A stretch of 64,000 nt of DNA from Imbricaverruca yamaguchii (GCA_034440575.1 JAOTOL010001394.1:386001-450000); one strand, 5' to 3'. Numbered from the stretch's first letter, positions 45,430 to 57,768 are shown. Translations and numbers: made by a program. The notes: generated from the sequence alone by a model not told the origin.

Positions 45430-45432
45430 ATG
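45335..45432. repeat. (TA)n/(TG)n microsatellite
   Basis: Long TA and TG runs lie just beyond the 3' end of the CR1 fragment on the minus strand. Confidence 0.95.
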
Positions 45433-46200
45433 TTATAGACATAAAGACATAAAATATTAGTGCAACTATGAGCCACAAGGGCCCTACTTGGTTGCACTCT
45501 GTACACTGAACCAGTTGCCCACCAAATCTGTCAATCAGCCCTCCCTGTAATACTGAAAAGCAAGCCCTCTATTCTGATAATGATTGTCTATGCTGTTTTT
45601 AAAGATGTTCAATGTGCTGCTACTGACAATGTTTTCTGGAAGCTGGTTCCAGTGTTCCACTACTCTGTTGGTGACGAAAGTTTGCCTTAACCTTGTTCGG
45701 TTGTGGTTAATTTTAATTTTGAATTTATGACCTCTAATTGCATCATTTCTGTTCCACAAGATGTTCAATGTGCTGCTACTGACAATGTTTTCTGGAAGCT
45801 GATTCCAGTGTTCCACTACCCTGTTGGCGACGAAAGTTTGCCTTAACCTTGTTCGGTTGTGGTTAATTTTAATTTTGAATTGATGACCTCTAATTGCATC
45901 ATTTCTGTTCAATTCAAACATTTCCACAATGTATCCCCTCTCCAGACCATGGACAAATTTAAAGACCTCGATGAGATCTCCTCTCAGCCCTCTATATATA
46001 AGTGAAAACATATTCAATTTCTTCAATCTTTCCTCATATGCCAGGTTGCTTATGCCATTAACCATTTTTGTAGCCCTCTTTTGTACTCTTTCTAAAAGCC
46101 AACAATCTTTTTCCTAGCTAGGAGACCAAGATTGGATGCAGTATTCCAAATGTGGCCGGACGTATGCACAGTAAAACATCCTGATCACTTCCTCACTTCT
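45433..46200 (-). pseudogene. CR1-like LINE 3' end (RT thumb) with internal 156-bp duplication
   Basis: The minus strand reads the end of the RT (MVNGISNLAYEERLKKLNMF, GDLIEVFKFVHGLERGY, RTRLRQTFVANRVVEHWNQL) to LAFQYYREG and a (TATGTCTT) tail near 45,435-45,455. A 156-bp segment is doubled in tandem (45,604-45,759 and 45,760-45,915), so the NRTRLRQTF...VEHWNQLPEN block appears twice in frame. The element is cut off at 46,200 by the 20-bp array, whose unit is part of its own coding sequence. Confidence 0.9.
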
Positions 46201-46456
46201 GTATGATACATTCCTATTCTGTATGATACATTCCTATTCTGTATGATACATTCCTATTCTGTATGATACATTCCTATTCTGTATGATACATTCCTATTCT
46301 GTATGATACATTCCTATTCTGTATGATACATTCCTATTCTGTATGATACATTCCTATTCTGTATGATACATTCCTATTCTGTATGATACATTCCTATTCT
46401 GTATGATACATTCCTATTCTGTATGATACATTCCTATTCTGTATGATACATTCCTA
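46201..46456. repeat. 20-bp satellite, 12.8 perfect copies, derived from the LINE
   Basis: GTATGATACATTCCTATTCT is repeated without error 12 times from 46,201, ending partway through a thirteenth unit. Its complement (AGAATAGGAATGTATCATAC) matches the RT codons for NR(N)VSYR in the sister CR1 copy at about 55,815-55,834. Confidence 0.98.
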
Positions 46457-48090
46457 ATGCTATGTTATATATATATGTATGCATATATATGTATACATAC
46501 TGCTAGACTTATCGCTCACAATCAAACACCACTTTTCATAGCAGCCAGCAGCAAGACGAGTCTCACATACTTCACTTAAGCTCAGCCACGAGAGAGGCAA
46601 ATGCCTGTGTGCTAAGGTATTGCAAGATGGCATGCCTGCTCACAAATTGAAATATTCTCTGGTTACTCAGACTCCAACTAAAGCATCTCCAGAAACATGA
46701 TTTTGATTAACCACATAGTGGGGAAATTTGACAGTTCTCAAAGATGCTCTATGGAGTTGCACAGTGCACGAATTGATAATCGGCTGCATTGGTGTTTTCT
46801 TTTCTGAAATGTCTGTCAACCAATCAATGCAACATTATTGCTATGTCAAAACAATTAGCAACTTTCAACACATTGTTAACAGTGTCATGCCTCAAACACA
46901 GGACCTTGATTGGACCTTTGCATCACTCAAAACCCGACGATGGCATGAGTTGCCTCTGAGGTATCATGCGGTTAATTAACTGAATAGGTAGGTATATGAT
47001 CTGAGTGGTTGGTGAGGTATGTATTTTGTGTGCATGGTTAGCCTTGTACTGAATCCAAAAGTGAATGGAAAGCATACTGCTGTGAGTTATGAGAGACAAA
47101 GCTTTGCTGTTTATCATTATTCACTGCCGGGCAATGCCATTCATTGATCACTTTTTTGTTCTTATGCATTGGCAGCTGATTGGAAAAAATGGCAATCCAG
47201 TTCTAACAAAGCCCAAGTCTGTTTTATCCCAGTGATCAGTTAAATCTCAGTCAAGCTCACCTGAGCTGCACCTGACCGTGAGTGGAACCAGTGGAGTAGC
47301 CAGGATTTTCCTAATGTGGTGGATATGGACCCAAACATAGATGTGAAGAAATAGAAAGCATTTGGCATGCAGTATTTTTGTTAACTTAGGCACTTTTGCC
47401 TCCTCAGGCCGTTACATGCTAGCTGCATGAAGTTCACTGGAAAAAAATGCATATTTGCAGTTTAAGGAATTTCTTTTTCTTTTTCTCAAAGTTCTTATTA
47501 CCATGCTTGTTTATAAGTGTGTGTAATATGAAGGAACCACTCATTTCCTCTGCAAATGCATACTTTTCAGTTCAGATGCAAAAATATTGCCCAAAAAGGG
47601 GTATGGAGTTGGGTACTATACCATAAGAAGTAATGCTCAAAATAGAGAAAAAATGTAGGATGACCTAATCTAACCTGACCCAACCTTCCATGCTAGAATG
47701 CAAATTACTGATATATGATCAACATGGTCATTGCTCCTCAAATCCCTCAAGGAACATACATTTTTTACCTGGGAATTTTCAATGCCTTTTTCCTGAACAA
47801 TTGTAAAGTTAAAAACACCAACATAACCTAGCCTGACCTACATCTGTAGTTACTGGTAACTTCTGATTTCTTGAAATTTATTTTTATAATGCAATGTTTA
47901 TGAATGTGGTACTTAGGTTGCTATTTAGGCTTCAAAGTACAGTAGTTATAAGACATGTATATCGAGACCTATCTAAATATGTTTTGATACATAGGTACAA
48001 AGTATCTGATTTTGTCAGATGTATTTTGTTGTTTTCTAATGTGGTTTGAATTAATTTGATGTTTTTATTTTCAAATTGTAACTACATTTT
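46457..48090. repeat. Dispersed repeat (46,800-47,190) in unrecognised sequence
   Basis: 46,800-47,190 matches 54,090-54,530 in the same order: CCAATCAATGCAA, TTAGCAACTTT, AACAGTGTCATGCC, CTGTGAGTTATGAGAGACAA and TTTTGTTCTTATGC blocks. No coding function seen. The rest, including 47,190-48,090, shows nothing I can name. Confidence 0.6.
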
Positions 48091-48107
48091 GGGACATAAG
48101 TGCTCCA

Positions 48108-48165
48108 TGGGCGCAAGGTGACCCTTGATGTCGACGCGCCCCTAAACTACAATCCACCACCACAT
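48108..48165 (+). mobile_element. SINE 3'-tail fragment
   Basis: GGGCGCAAGGTGACCCTTGA and then GTCGACGCGCCCCTAAACTA. Similar tails lie at about 32,515-32,556, 57,588-57,640 and 58,550-58,612 (the last ends with CTAACTAACTAACTAACC). Confidence 0.55.
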
Positions 48166-48304
48166 AAGTGCTTCAGGTAAATGTATGTATAGTTGTGTCC
48201 ATGGGTTATAACTGCATCAAGAATTAATTTACCTCCGGCCAAAAAGGATGGTGGGCTAGGTCGTCATTAATATAGGTTTGGTAGCCTAGCACGTATCTAG
48301 GTAC

Positions 48305-48760
48305 GCATGGCGGATTTACATACGCAAATATACGTATGGAAATCTACATAAGTGCAGATGTATGTGTGGCAATTGTATGTAAGCACAAATGTATGTGAGC
48401 GTAAATGCACTCATGGAAAATGTATGTATGTGGAAATGTACGTAAGCGCAAATGTACGTATTCACAAAGGGACGTATGCGCAAATGTACGTAAGCGCAAA
48501 AGTCTGATTTGCGCAAATGTATATTAGCGCAAAAGTGCGAAAATGCAAAATTGCATGTGTACAAATTTATGTAAGTGAAAATGTACGTATGTGCAAATAC
48601 ACGTAAGCGTAATTTTATCTCAGCACAAACGTACGTAGGCGCAAAAGTATGCAAGCGCAAATGTATGCAATGACAAACGTACATAAGCGCAACAGTATGT
48701 AAACGTAAAAGATACAACAGCAAATATACGTATGAGTCAATGTACGTACATTTGAGCATA
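48305..48760. repeat. Degenerate 16-bp minisatellite, locus 2
   Basis: CGCAAATGTACGTAAG-type units recur every 16 bases through about 450 bp. The minus-strand His/Leu/Ala-rich open frame (48,316-48,759) follows this repeat and is not a gene. Confidence 0.8.
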
Positions 48761-49011
48761 CGTGTCTGCGTTTAAACACATTGCTTAGGTGCATATACTG
48801 TATGTACATTTGCTATTACGTACATTTCCTCTCACGTATATTTACCACGAGCACATTTGTGATATGTACTGTAGTGCTTAGGCATAAAACGTCGTGCTCA
48901 TGTCATCAAACCCACAATTCTTCCAACTATTTCACATCGGCAGTACTATTGGGGTGAGGGGAGGGTCAGAATACATGAAGGAAATGAGCTGGTCCAAATG
49001 GATTTGGGGTG

Positions 49012-49196
49012 CACTCCATACGGGGGACGAGTACCCCAGGGGTAAGTTGCTCGTCTCACAATCGAAAGGTTGCGGGTTCGAGTCTCACCTGCCGTTACTC
49101 TTCGCCCGCGACCAATCGGCGTGAGAGATTGGCGAAGCTACATGACACAACGGTCGATGTGTCGTAAAGCCATTAACCAACCAACACTCCATACGG
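49012..49196 (+). mobile_element. tRNA-Val-like SINE, copy 4, with TSD
   Basis: The body (49,023-49,184) begins GGGGACGAGTACCCCAGGGG, has a B box GGTTCGAGTC and ends GTCGTAAAGCCATTAACCAA. CACTCCATACGG flanks it at 49,012-49,023 and 49,185-49,196. Confidence 0.9.
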
Positions 49197-50112
49197 CCCA
49201 TGATGATAGTTTTAATTATGGGGGGACAAAGCCAACATTGTGGCAATTGTAAGTCATTATATAACTCATTTCCCCCAACAACATATAACACTACATACCT
49301 GGTGATCATGCATAATGACCACATCCAACACATACAAAATGCCAATGGGATGAATGTGGGCAATTTGAGAGAATGGAATAAAAAAGAACATCAGATGCAA
49401 GGGTAAAATGAGATAATTGATCAGTAGACAATGTCAGGCATAGCCCATGACTATGAGGATCGGTTGTAAAGCGTTTATATTTGATCTTGTAATGCATAGT
49501 GACAAGTCGGTGATGCTATATGACCTACCAGCCGAATGTGTCGTAAAAGAACCCAAGGTTATTCTTCTGTGCCCATGACTGTTGGTCCAGTCTCAGGCTG
49601 TTGCTGATGCCTCGGTTTTCTACAGAGGCTGATCCATCAATTTGTGTGAGGGTATCTTTTGGCCTTTTGGTATCTTTAGGCTGAAATCAGTGGACTGGGG
49701 AGGGGGTGCACTGAAGCCTCCTAGAGAAGTGCCGATGCTCATGAGAATGGCACTACCTGTCCATGGGTTTTCTTAGACCATTCTTTTTTAACTACAGTGA
49801 TACACTGTGAGTCGTCTCTGTGTATGCAAGCAAAATTCCAGGATGAATACATACATGTATGCATACCCGCATATATACATGCATGCATACATGCATACAT
49901 GTGTATACCCATAGGTATGAAGTAGACAGGTGACATTTGTTCATATCATATGGCATTTGGGGTTATGCTAAGACACACAAAGACGAGTCACAGAGCAACA
50001 TTGTGGTCTCTTTGAGGATGATCTAAGTGAAGCAGAATAGTTTGTGCATTAAAAGAAGTAGGCGAATACACAAATAAGCCGTAAATTACATACACATGCA
50101 CACTCGCACATG

Positions 50113-50116
<4 letters not shown>

Positions 50117-50177
<61 letters not shown>
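50117..50177. repeat. (TA)n microsatellite
   Basis: An uninterrupted TA run of about 60 bases. Confidence 0.98.
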
Positions 50178-50183
<6 letters not shown>

Positions 50184-50452
50184 GTATGTATGTATATGTG
50201 TGTAAGCATGTGCATGAGTATGTGATTTACGGCTTATTGTGTATTCGCCTAATTTTTTTAATCCTCAAACTATTCTTCACTTAGATCACCCTCAGAGACC
50301 AGTGTTTCCCTGTGATTCGTCTCTGTGTATCTTAGCATAATCCGAAATGCCGTATGATGTCAACTAAGGTCACCTCTCTTCTGTATACTCATAGGCAGGA
50401 TAATTATAGTGTTTCATACGTTCATCTCCCTTTCCAAAAAAAAGTTTTTCTT

Positions 50453-50790
50453 CCGACTTTCGGCAAGCGATGCAATCAGCATACATGCTGTGCTATCCAA
50501 AGGGGGATGTAGTTGACATGGAAGAATGTTGATGTCCATATGTTCGATATTATGTCCATATCCGCTATCCTATTGTATGTTTATTTTCACAATCCCTCGT
50601 GTCAAGCTGAATAATGCTGCGTATTGTGTCTTCTTGACATTGTGACCTAACTTATACAGCTGAACCGTGCCCGGCAGGTGTGCAGCCCGTATGCGCTATA
50701 CGGTGTCCGCGTCTGCTGTCACGCGGCATGCGGCTGCATGATCATTGGCACAATCATATGATGCCAGCTTCAGTGAACGCATGTCATACA
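50453..50790 (+). repeat. Direct repeat pair, left copy
   Basis: TTCCGACTTTCGGCAAGCGA begins a stretch of about 335 bases that recurs, about 80-90% alike by eye, at 51,481-51,822. Shared blocks include CGATATTATGTCCATATCCG, CGTGTCAAGCTGAATAAT and CGTGCCCGGCAGGTGTGC. No LTR-type ends or primer-binding site are seen. Confidence 0.8.
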
Positions 50791-51480
50791 GTCATATTGG
50801 CAGTGAGAGGAAATCACATGGCTGCACCAGCAGTGAGCTGACATCCTACAGGCGAATCTTCGCAAGGCGTACGCTTAACGTCCGCACGGTCAGTTAGCCA
50901 ACATGATGCGGATGCATCGCCATTGATGGCGTGTCAAAAGGTCGGCAGTGCCAAGAAGCGTCTTCTGACGCGGCGTCGATGAGAGCGAGCCCTGGGACTG
51001 AATCAATTGGATCACACGTCGCAGGGCTAATGTCTCCGTGATCGCACGCCACCTGACGGAAGCGTTGTGGAATACCATCGCAGTGCCAGTGACAGGGGTC
51101 ATCGTACGGTTGCAACATTAGTGAGCGAACGAGGACTCTGCACCCGCAGCGTCAGTCGATGTATAAACCGTAGCGTCAGAACCCATCGTCAAGTACTCGA
51201 AGCGTTATTGAGTGCAAGTCCCATAAGTGGTGGCATCAGGGAGATGCGTTGTAAGGTCGTAGAATTGTGGAACATGACCACGTGGCTGATACCGATCGAC
51301 CCGTCATATCGCAACAAACACGGTGAACATGATCGCACGTGCTGAGCGAGGGTTACCTGTGGCGTGAAATACAAAAGTGTTTTCGTCTACCACAGATCAC
51401 ACCCATTGCAAAATGAAATGTTTACCTTGGCAATGTATTTGATTTGATGTGTGCGTGATGTGCCGTACCTGTGGACATTG

Positions 51481-51822
51481 TATTCCGACTTTCGGCAGCG
51501 ATACCATCAGCATCCATGTTGTGCTATCCAGAGAGTGATCTAGTTTGATATGGAACAATGTTGGTGTCCATATGCTCGATATTATGTCCATATCCGCTGT
51601 TCCATTATATGTTTATTTCCACCACCCATCGTGTCAAGCTGAATAATACTGTGTCTTGTGTCTTTTTCTTGATTCGTGACCTAGTTTATACAGCTGATCC
51701 GTGCCCGGCAGGTGTGCGGCTCGTGCGCGCTATGCGGTGTCCGCGTCTGCTGTCACACGGCATGCGACTGCAGGAACATTTGGAACCGTCATATTATGCC
51801 AGTTTCGGTGATCACATGTCAT
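51481..51822 (+). repeat. Direct repeat pair, right copy
   Basis: Second copy of the repeat at 50,453. The copies start 1,028 bases apart. The 690 bases between them have only short ORFs and no retroviral or transposase domain. Confidence 0.8.
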
Positions 51823-53600
51823 ATATATATACTAGTTATGATGAAATGTTGCCGTAACCGTGAAGCGATTAGAGCATTTTGCCGTATTTGTGCGTATAAC
51901 GTGAGCTGCAGCAACTCCGCGAAGCTTTAAAACCAAGGGGGACATGTAACGAATATTAGTGTGTTGCACTTCACGATACCCTGCTGTTCACACCAACCTG
52001 TTATGCCTCGGGGTGCTATCGTTTATCCATGTGTCAGGCCAATAAAGCGGGACATTTACACAAACAAAACAAGCCTTGACCTTCACCCAGGTGTGTCGTT
52101 TTATGAAAATGATTGGGGTGGCTCAAGTGTCCGAAGATATGGACGTTATCCTCGCAAACACACTGAGCACATAAGCACGTAAAATGATATTGCGTGTTGA
52201 TTATAAGCTGCATTATTTGACTACGACATATCGAATGCAATATATGAAGTGCATCGCGGTATGAAAAGACGCGGGCATGCTCTTTATTTCGCTTTTCTCA
52301 GAAGGTTTTGAAAGCACATCCGATACGCGGAACTTCTCGGTTGACATTCTACCACACCATTCATCGCTAAATCCAACGACAAGGCTATCGTGATGGGCCC
52401 CTAAGCCGACATGAGAGGCCACGGACCAATGTGTGAATCCCTGGACTGTCATGTGGGGCCACAACACATCTCCATATGGTGGCCGATGTGACGAATTATA
52501 AATAATTATCGGAGAGGAAACAAGATGAACCCTCCTCAGGCGGGGTAATGTTTTCCGAGATATGCGCTACAAACTACCTTGGTAAATGTCGCAAAGACTA
52601 ATACCAGAATACCAGCTATGGTGCTATGCCGTTAGAAACTACACGCAGTTTTCGGAGCGCATCCGACCCTCCGTGTGAGACCATATTTTAATTATAGGGA
52701 CACTTCCACCTATAGAAGGTGCACCGAAATTCTGGGTGCCAACCTCTTATTAAATCTTAGATCCGCCGCTGGTCATGTTATATTGATATTCGATTATTGC
52801 GCGTGTATCATACAAAAAAGTAGCTCGCAAACGGATAGGAGGAAACCCTCAACTTGCGTCATAAATAAGCCGTATTGCAACAAACTATAATCGTGGCAAC
52901 ATCCAAGGGCTTCGACCTGCATCTTTTACGGGTACCGCTCCGTAGCCGTAAACTAATTATGGTCGATTCCCCGTCCCGAAAGCGAGGTAAAGCGTGCTTC
53001 ACAGGAATCCCGGGCGAAAATAGGTGTCCGGAATCTATCGAACGTCCGATAGAATCCTTATCCACGCGTTCGTGTTGGTGTGTCAAATTCGCGGAAAATA
53101 TATACATATACCCTATGTGACTACGGCGCGGGACAAAAACGATTTTCTACCTTGACTTTGCTGTATCCCTGTAACCTCAATGCTTATCGAATACCGGGGG
53201 GGGAGGGGGGCGCTTCCTTGAACCGTGCACCTAATTGAAATGATAAGGAACCAATATATCTATACAGGATGTAGGTGTCAATACGCCCAACCTGACTACC
53301 AAGCTATTTGTGACGCCAATCATACAACTGGCTGAAAGTCCAACAACCTTTACTGCCTTTGTATTGACCTGGGTGATAACTAACTAAATAGCAACAGCTT
53401 GTTATAAAACAGTTTTACCGACAACTGAAGCATACGACGGCGCGTAGTTTTATACCCCTATACACGTGCAGGATGTCCACGTACCAGGATGCCCAGCCTG
53501 ACTGCCGCCGAGCTATTTGTGACGCCAATAGTACAAGCGAGGCGAATACTAAGCTATCGCTGCCATGAGATGTCCGGCGATCTGTAAGCGAAACATGCTT
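51823..53600. other. No gene recognised
   Basis: Short ORFs without domains. A G-run lies near 53,197-53,212. Confidence 0.4.
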
Positions 53601-53604
53601 TTTT

Positions 53605-53990
53605 AATTCGTTTGGAGAGGGTTTCATTAAGGTCGAGCTGGCGGTTGCAGAGATCGGTCATGTCGTTGAGCCAAACAATTGTGTTTTACTGCGATTTGGT
53701 GACCTTCGACCTGACCCAGGGTCACGAAAGTCCAAACCGCACGCCTCCGGCACACGGTCGTTCGTTTGGTGAAGGTTTCATTGGAATCGACCAACCGTTT
53801 ACCAAGATCAGTCATGTCGGTGAGCCTAAAACTATGTTTTTTTCTGCGATTTGGTGACCTTTGACCTGACCCAAGGTCAGGAAAGTCCAAACCGCACGCC
53901 TCTGGCATACTGGCGATCGTTTGGTGTAGGTTTCAAGAAGATCGAGTCAGCGTTTGCCGAGATCGTCCATGTCGGCGAGATGGTGTCGGT
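53605..53990. repeat. ~154-bp tandem repeat, about 2.5 units
   Basis: Each unit carries GATCGGTCATGTCG-like, GCGATTTGGTGACCTT, GACCTGACCCA and AAAGTCCAAACCGCACGCCT blocks. The CATGTCG anchor lies at 53,659, 53,813 and 53,968. Confidence 0.9.
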
Positions 53991-54089
53991 CAAACCGTGT
54001 CGGTGAGATGGTGTCTGTTTTTTAGTCCCTCCCCTTCCGGAGTGCCGGAGGCCGCCGATCGGAATTTGCTGCGTTAGCATTTTCTGTTA

Positions 54090-55045
54090 CGAAAACTGTC
54101 CTTTAACCAATCAATGCAAGGTATTTTTTAAATGACGTCATAACCATTAGCAACTTTGAACACGTGTTTTGAACACTTAACAGTGTCATGCCGCAAACAC
54201 AATACCTTGACTGATCCTTTGCGCACCGCCGTCGATTCCGACTGCGTGTGAGGTAGTGTTCTGGATCCGTATCGTGCAGGGAATTTGCTGTGTATGTAGG
54301 TAGGTGTGCGCTCTGAGCTGAGGGTGAACCGTGAATTATTTGTGTTTTTCATTTTGCCTAGCATTATGCTGAGACCAACAGAGAAAGGAAGGCGCATTGC
54401 TCCTGTGAGTTATGAGAGACAAAGCTGAGCTGATCACAACTCCCGGTCTTGTAGTGCCATCCATTGCTCACTTCTTTGTTTCTATGCTTTGATGTGAAAA
54501 AAATGATGTGTATTTTGCCTATTACGTAGACACTGACTAGGTACATATGCTTTTCTCGTCGGTTACCGGCAAATAGATTCCATGCATGAAAAATAATATG
54601 CGCATGAAAATGTACTCCGGGAGAAATCTGTTTGCACTCCGACTCCAAACCCGGAAAGTAAGCTTCCCACCCTGCTCTGAGCTGAGGGTGAAGCGTTAAT
54701 TATTTGTGTTTTTCATTTTGCCCAGCATTGTGCTGAGACCAACAGTGAAAGGAAGGCGCATTGCTCCTGTGAGTTATGAGAAACAAAGCTGAGCTGATCA
54801 CAACTCCTGTCTTGTGGTGCCATCCATTGCTCACTTCTTTGTTTCTATGCTTTGATGTGACCAAAAATGATGATGTGTATTACTTATGCATATTACGTAG
54901 ACACTGACTAGGTACATATGATTTTCTCGTTGGTTACCAGAAATATATTTCCATGCATGAAAAATAATATGTGCATGAAAATGTACTCTGGAAGAAATCT
55001 GTTTGCACTCTGACTCCAAACCCAGAAAGCAAGTTTCCCACCCTG
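54090..55045. repeat. Dispersed repeat with a 364-bp tandem duplication
   Basis: 54,090-54,310 is related to the 46.8-kb repeat. From 54,311 a 364-bp unit (CTCTGAGCTGAGGGTGAA... to ...AAGCTTCCCACCCTG) is repeated at 54,675, with a few substitutions and a small insertion in the second copy. The second copy runs directly into a CR1 piece. Confidence 0.85.
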
Positions 55046-56440
55046 CCAGTAAGTCTCACATCCCTAGTCTGCAAGGTACTCAAATCAATTATCAAGGATA
55101 GAATAGTTAGTTATCTGGAAGGTAGCAGATTGATTCAAGATACTCAACATGGGTTTAGAAAAGGATGATCATGTCTCACAAATCTCTTGGACTTTTTGAA
55201 CTTTGCCACAGAACAATTTGATCAGGGAAATCAGGTTGATGTAGCATATTTTGACTTTAGTAATGCCTTTGACAAGGTACCCCATAAACAGTTAATGATA
55301 CAGCTTCAGCCCCATGGTATTGCAGGTAGCATCTTAAAATGGATAGAGTTGTGGCTTTCAGATAGACAGCAAAGAGTGATGCTAAATGGTACAAAGTCAT
55401 CATGGCAAAATGTTCTTAGTGGAGTCCCCCAGGGTCATTACTGGTACCACCACTGTTCGTTATATTTGTAAATGACATTGTAAGTGGCCTAAGCAGTAAG
55501 TTTCTGAAATTTGCAGATGATTTGAAGGTCTTTAGGGCAATAACAGGTCAAGATGAGCATACCTCACTGCAAAAAGACTTAGACGAACTTGTGAAGTGGT
55601 CCAAAGAATGGCAAATGAAATGAAATTTTGATAAGTGCAAAATCATGCATGTAGGTAAGCAGCATATGAAGGCTTCATACTTGATGGGTGGCCAAGTGCT
55701 ATCAGTGACTCAACAGGAGAAGAATTTAGGTGTTATTCTAAACACAAAACTGGGGGCATCGGAACAGACCAAGGAAGCCAGGAAGAAGGCACTAAGAATG
55801 CTTGGGGCAGTAAATAGGAATGTATCATACAGAACTGAGGAAGTCATCAGGAAGCTTTACTGTGCAAATGTCAGGCCACATTTGGAATACTGCATCCAAG
55901 CTTGGTCTCCCAGCTATGAAAAAGATTGTTGGCTTTTTGAGAGAGTACAAAAGAGGGCTACAAAAATGGTTAATGGCATAAGGAACCTAGCATATGAGGA
56001 AAGATTGAAGAAATTAAATATGTCTTCACTTAGATATAGGAGGCTGAGAGGAGATCTCATCAAGGTCTTTAAATTTGTCCATGGTCTGGAGAGGGGATAT
56101 CTTGGGGAAATATTTGAATTGAACAGAAATGATCAATTAGAGGTCATAAATTCAAAATCAAAGTTAACCACAGCAGAACAAGGTTAAGGCAGACTGTCTT
56201 CAGCAACAGGGTTGTAGAACACTGGAACCAGCTGCCAGCAAACATTGTCAGTAGCAGCACATTGAACATCTTTAAAAACAGCATAGACAATCATTATAAG
56301 AATAGAGGGCTTGCTTTTCAGTATTGCATGGAGGGCTGATTGACAGATTGGGGGGGGGGGGCAACTGGTTCAGTGTACAGAGTGCAACCAAGAAAGGCCC
56401 TTGAGGCTCATAGTTGCACTAATCTTTTATGTCTTTATGC
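55046..56440 (+). pseudogene. CR1-like LINE reverse transcriptase, 5'-truncated copy
   Basis: RT from VCKVLKSIIKDRIVSYLEGS through HGFRKG (then a stop), VAYFDFSNAFDKVPHKQ (motif A), SGVPQG (motif B) and KFADDLKVF (motif C, the two Asp kept, about 55,510), then the thumb region from 55,645 to 56,330. At least four stops or shifts break it. The 3' UTR and TATGTCTTTATG end lie near 56,425-56,440. It is the same family as the copies at 7.3, 29.3 and 45.4 kb. Confidence 0.9.
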
Positions 56441-57580
56441 CCTAGAGGGGAATGACAAAATATGCCCACCTATCCAATTTGTTGCACATAACTCCATCTT
56501 TTCCCAGCTGGTATGCACCATTTTTGCATACCAACTTGGAAATGACCAGCACAATGTTTAAAGTAGAAAAGTGAAAATCGGCCAAGAACTTTTCAAGTTA
56601 GGGGCCATTAAAGTAAAAACAATTAACAGCACGAGACCACAAAAACTGGCACTGATCTGCTTCCAGTATATTGGCAAAAGGGAACCATTCTTGACAACAC
56701 TAGCAACTTGTTTGATGCATTTTGTTGGGCTATGTAATTTATGTCATGTTAGGTCACCAAGGCCAAGTCAAGTCAAGTTCATGACATTCTAATAGAACCA
56801 AACTTGGTCATCTGGAATGTTGTCAGAAATGCAAATGACTGTCATGCTATTGATGCCACTAAATGCTACATCCTACACATCCTGAAGTCTACTGTTTGTC
56901 ATGGTGTGCCTAAGGGTTTCCATACTTCACTGTCATGCTCATCCACTCTGCACATTTTGTTGCTCTAGCTTCAGTAGGAGCTGAGATTGTGGGGGGCAGG
57001 GCTGAATCTGTCCCCCTCCAGTGCAAGTAATTTTCTGAGGCCCTCCAGGGTGAGTGTTCAAGCACAATAATATGAAAAAGTTTCATATTGTCACAAAATT
57101 AGATAGATCAGTAAAATATTTTTTATTATTATCTTCAAAACCAGCTAAGGATGGCTGGGCAAGGTTTCATTTATATATTCACATATTTTCAGAAAATACA
57201 TTGCTTTTGTTCCTTTTTATTTTATTCCTTTAACATTTATTGCTACCTAACTCAAAGCCCTTTTTTATATTATTTTCCTCACAACCTGAAACATATGCAT
57301 TTGCACAGAAAATGTGCAGTCCCATCGTCTTTATCACCTTCATAATCATGGCATTCCAGATGGAAATAAAAAACTGCTTTTAATACAAATTTACCAGAAT
57401 GAGTGTCAAATTTCTTAGAATCGCACGAGAAAACACCAGAAAGACAACATTATGATCAAAAATGACCCAGAGGAATCTTATGCAAGTTTCCCATTTTACA
57501 CAAATCCTAGCATCGTTGATGGAAAGATTCAAGTTAAACATTGGCATTACTGACATGATATCTAATGATAACTCCTTTAT
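56441..57580. other. No gene recognised
   Basis: AT-rich, short ORFs only. Confidence 0.4.
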
Positions 57581-57768
57581 ATGGGCACAAAATGACCCTA
57601 GCAGTTGAAGCACCCCTAAACTCCAATTTATCATCACCATCACCTCCATTTTACTAAGTTTGAGACACAATATGCAGCATGTTGATACTCCTTGGAGAAG
57701 GGTGCTGATTTAGCATTCAGAAAGTGTTATATTCCACCCTATTTCATGAATAATTTATAACTGTTCTC

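Noticed and set aside
46201..46456. CRISPR-like regular array
   Set aside because: Units are contiguous with no spacers and derive from LINE sequence; animal genome. The same reasoning excludes the 77-bp, 66-bp and 10-bp arrays.
48316..48759. 147-residue minus-strand frame rich in Tyr, His and Leu
   Set aside because: It tracks the degenerate 16-bp minisatellite.
50453..51822. LTR retrotransposon
   Set aside because: No gag, protease, RT or integrase, no primer-binding site and no TG/CA ends; kept only as a repeat pair.
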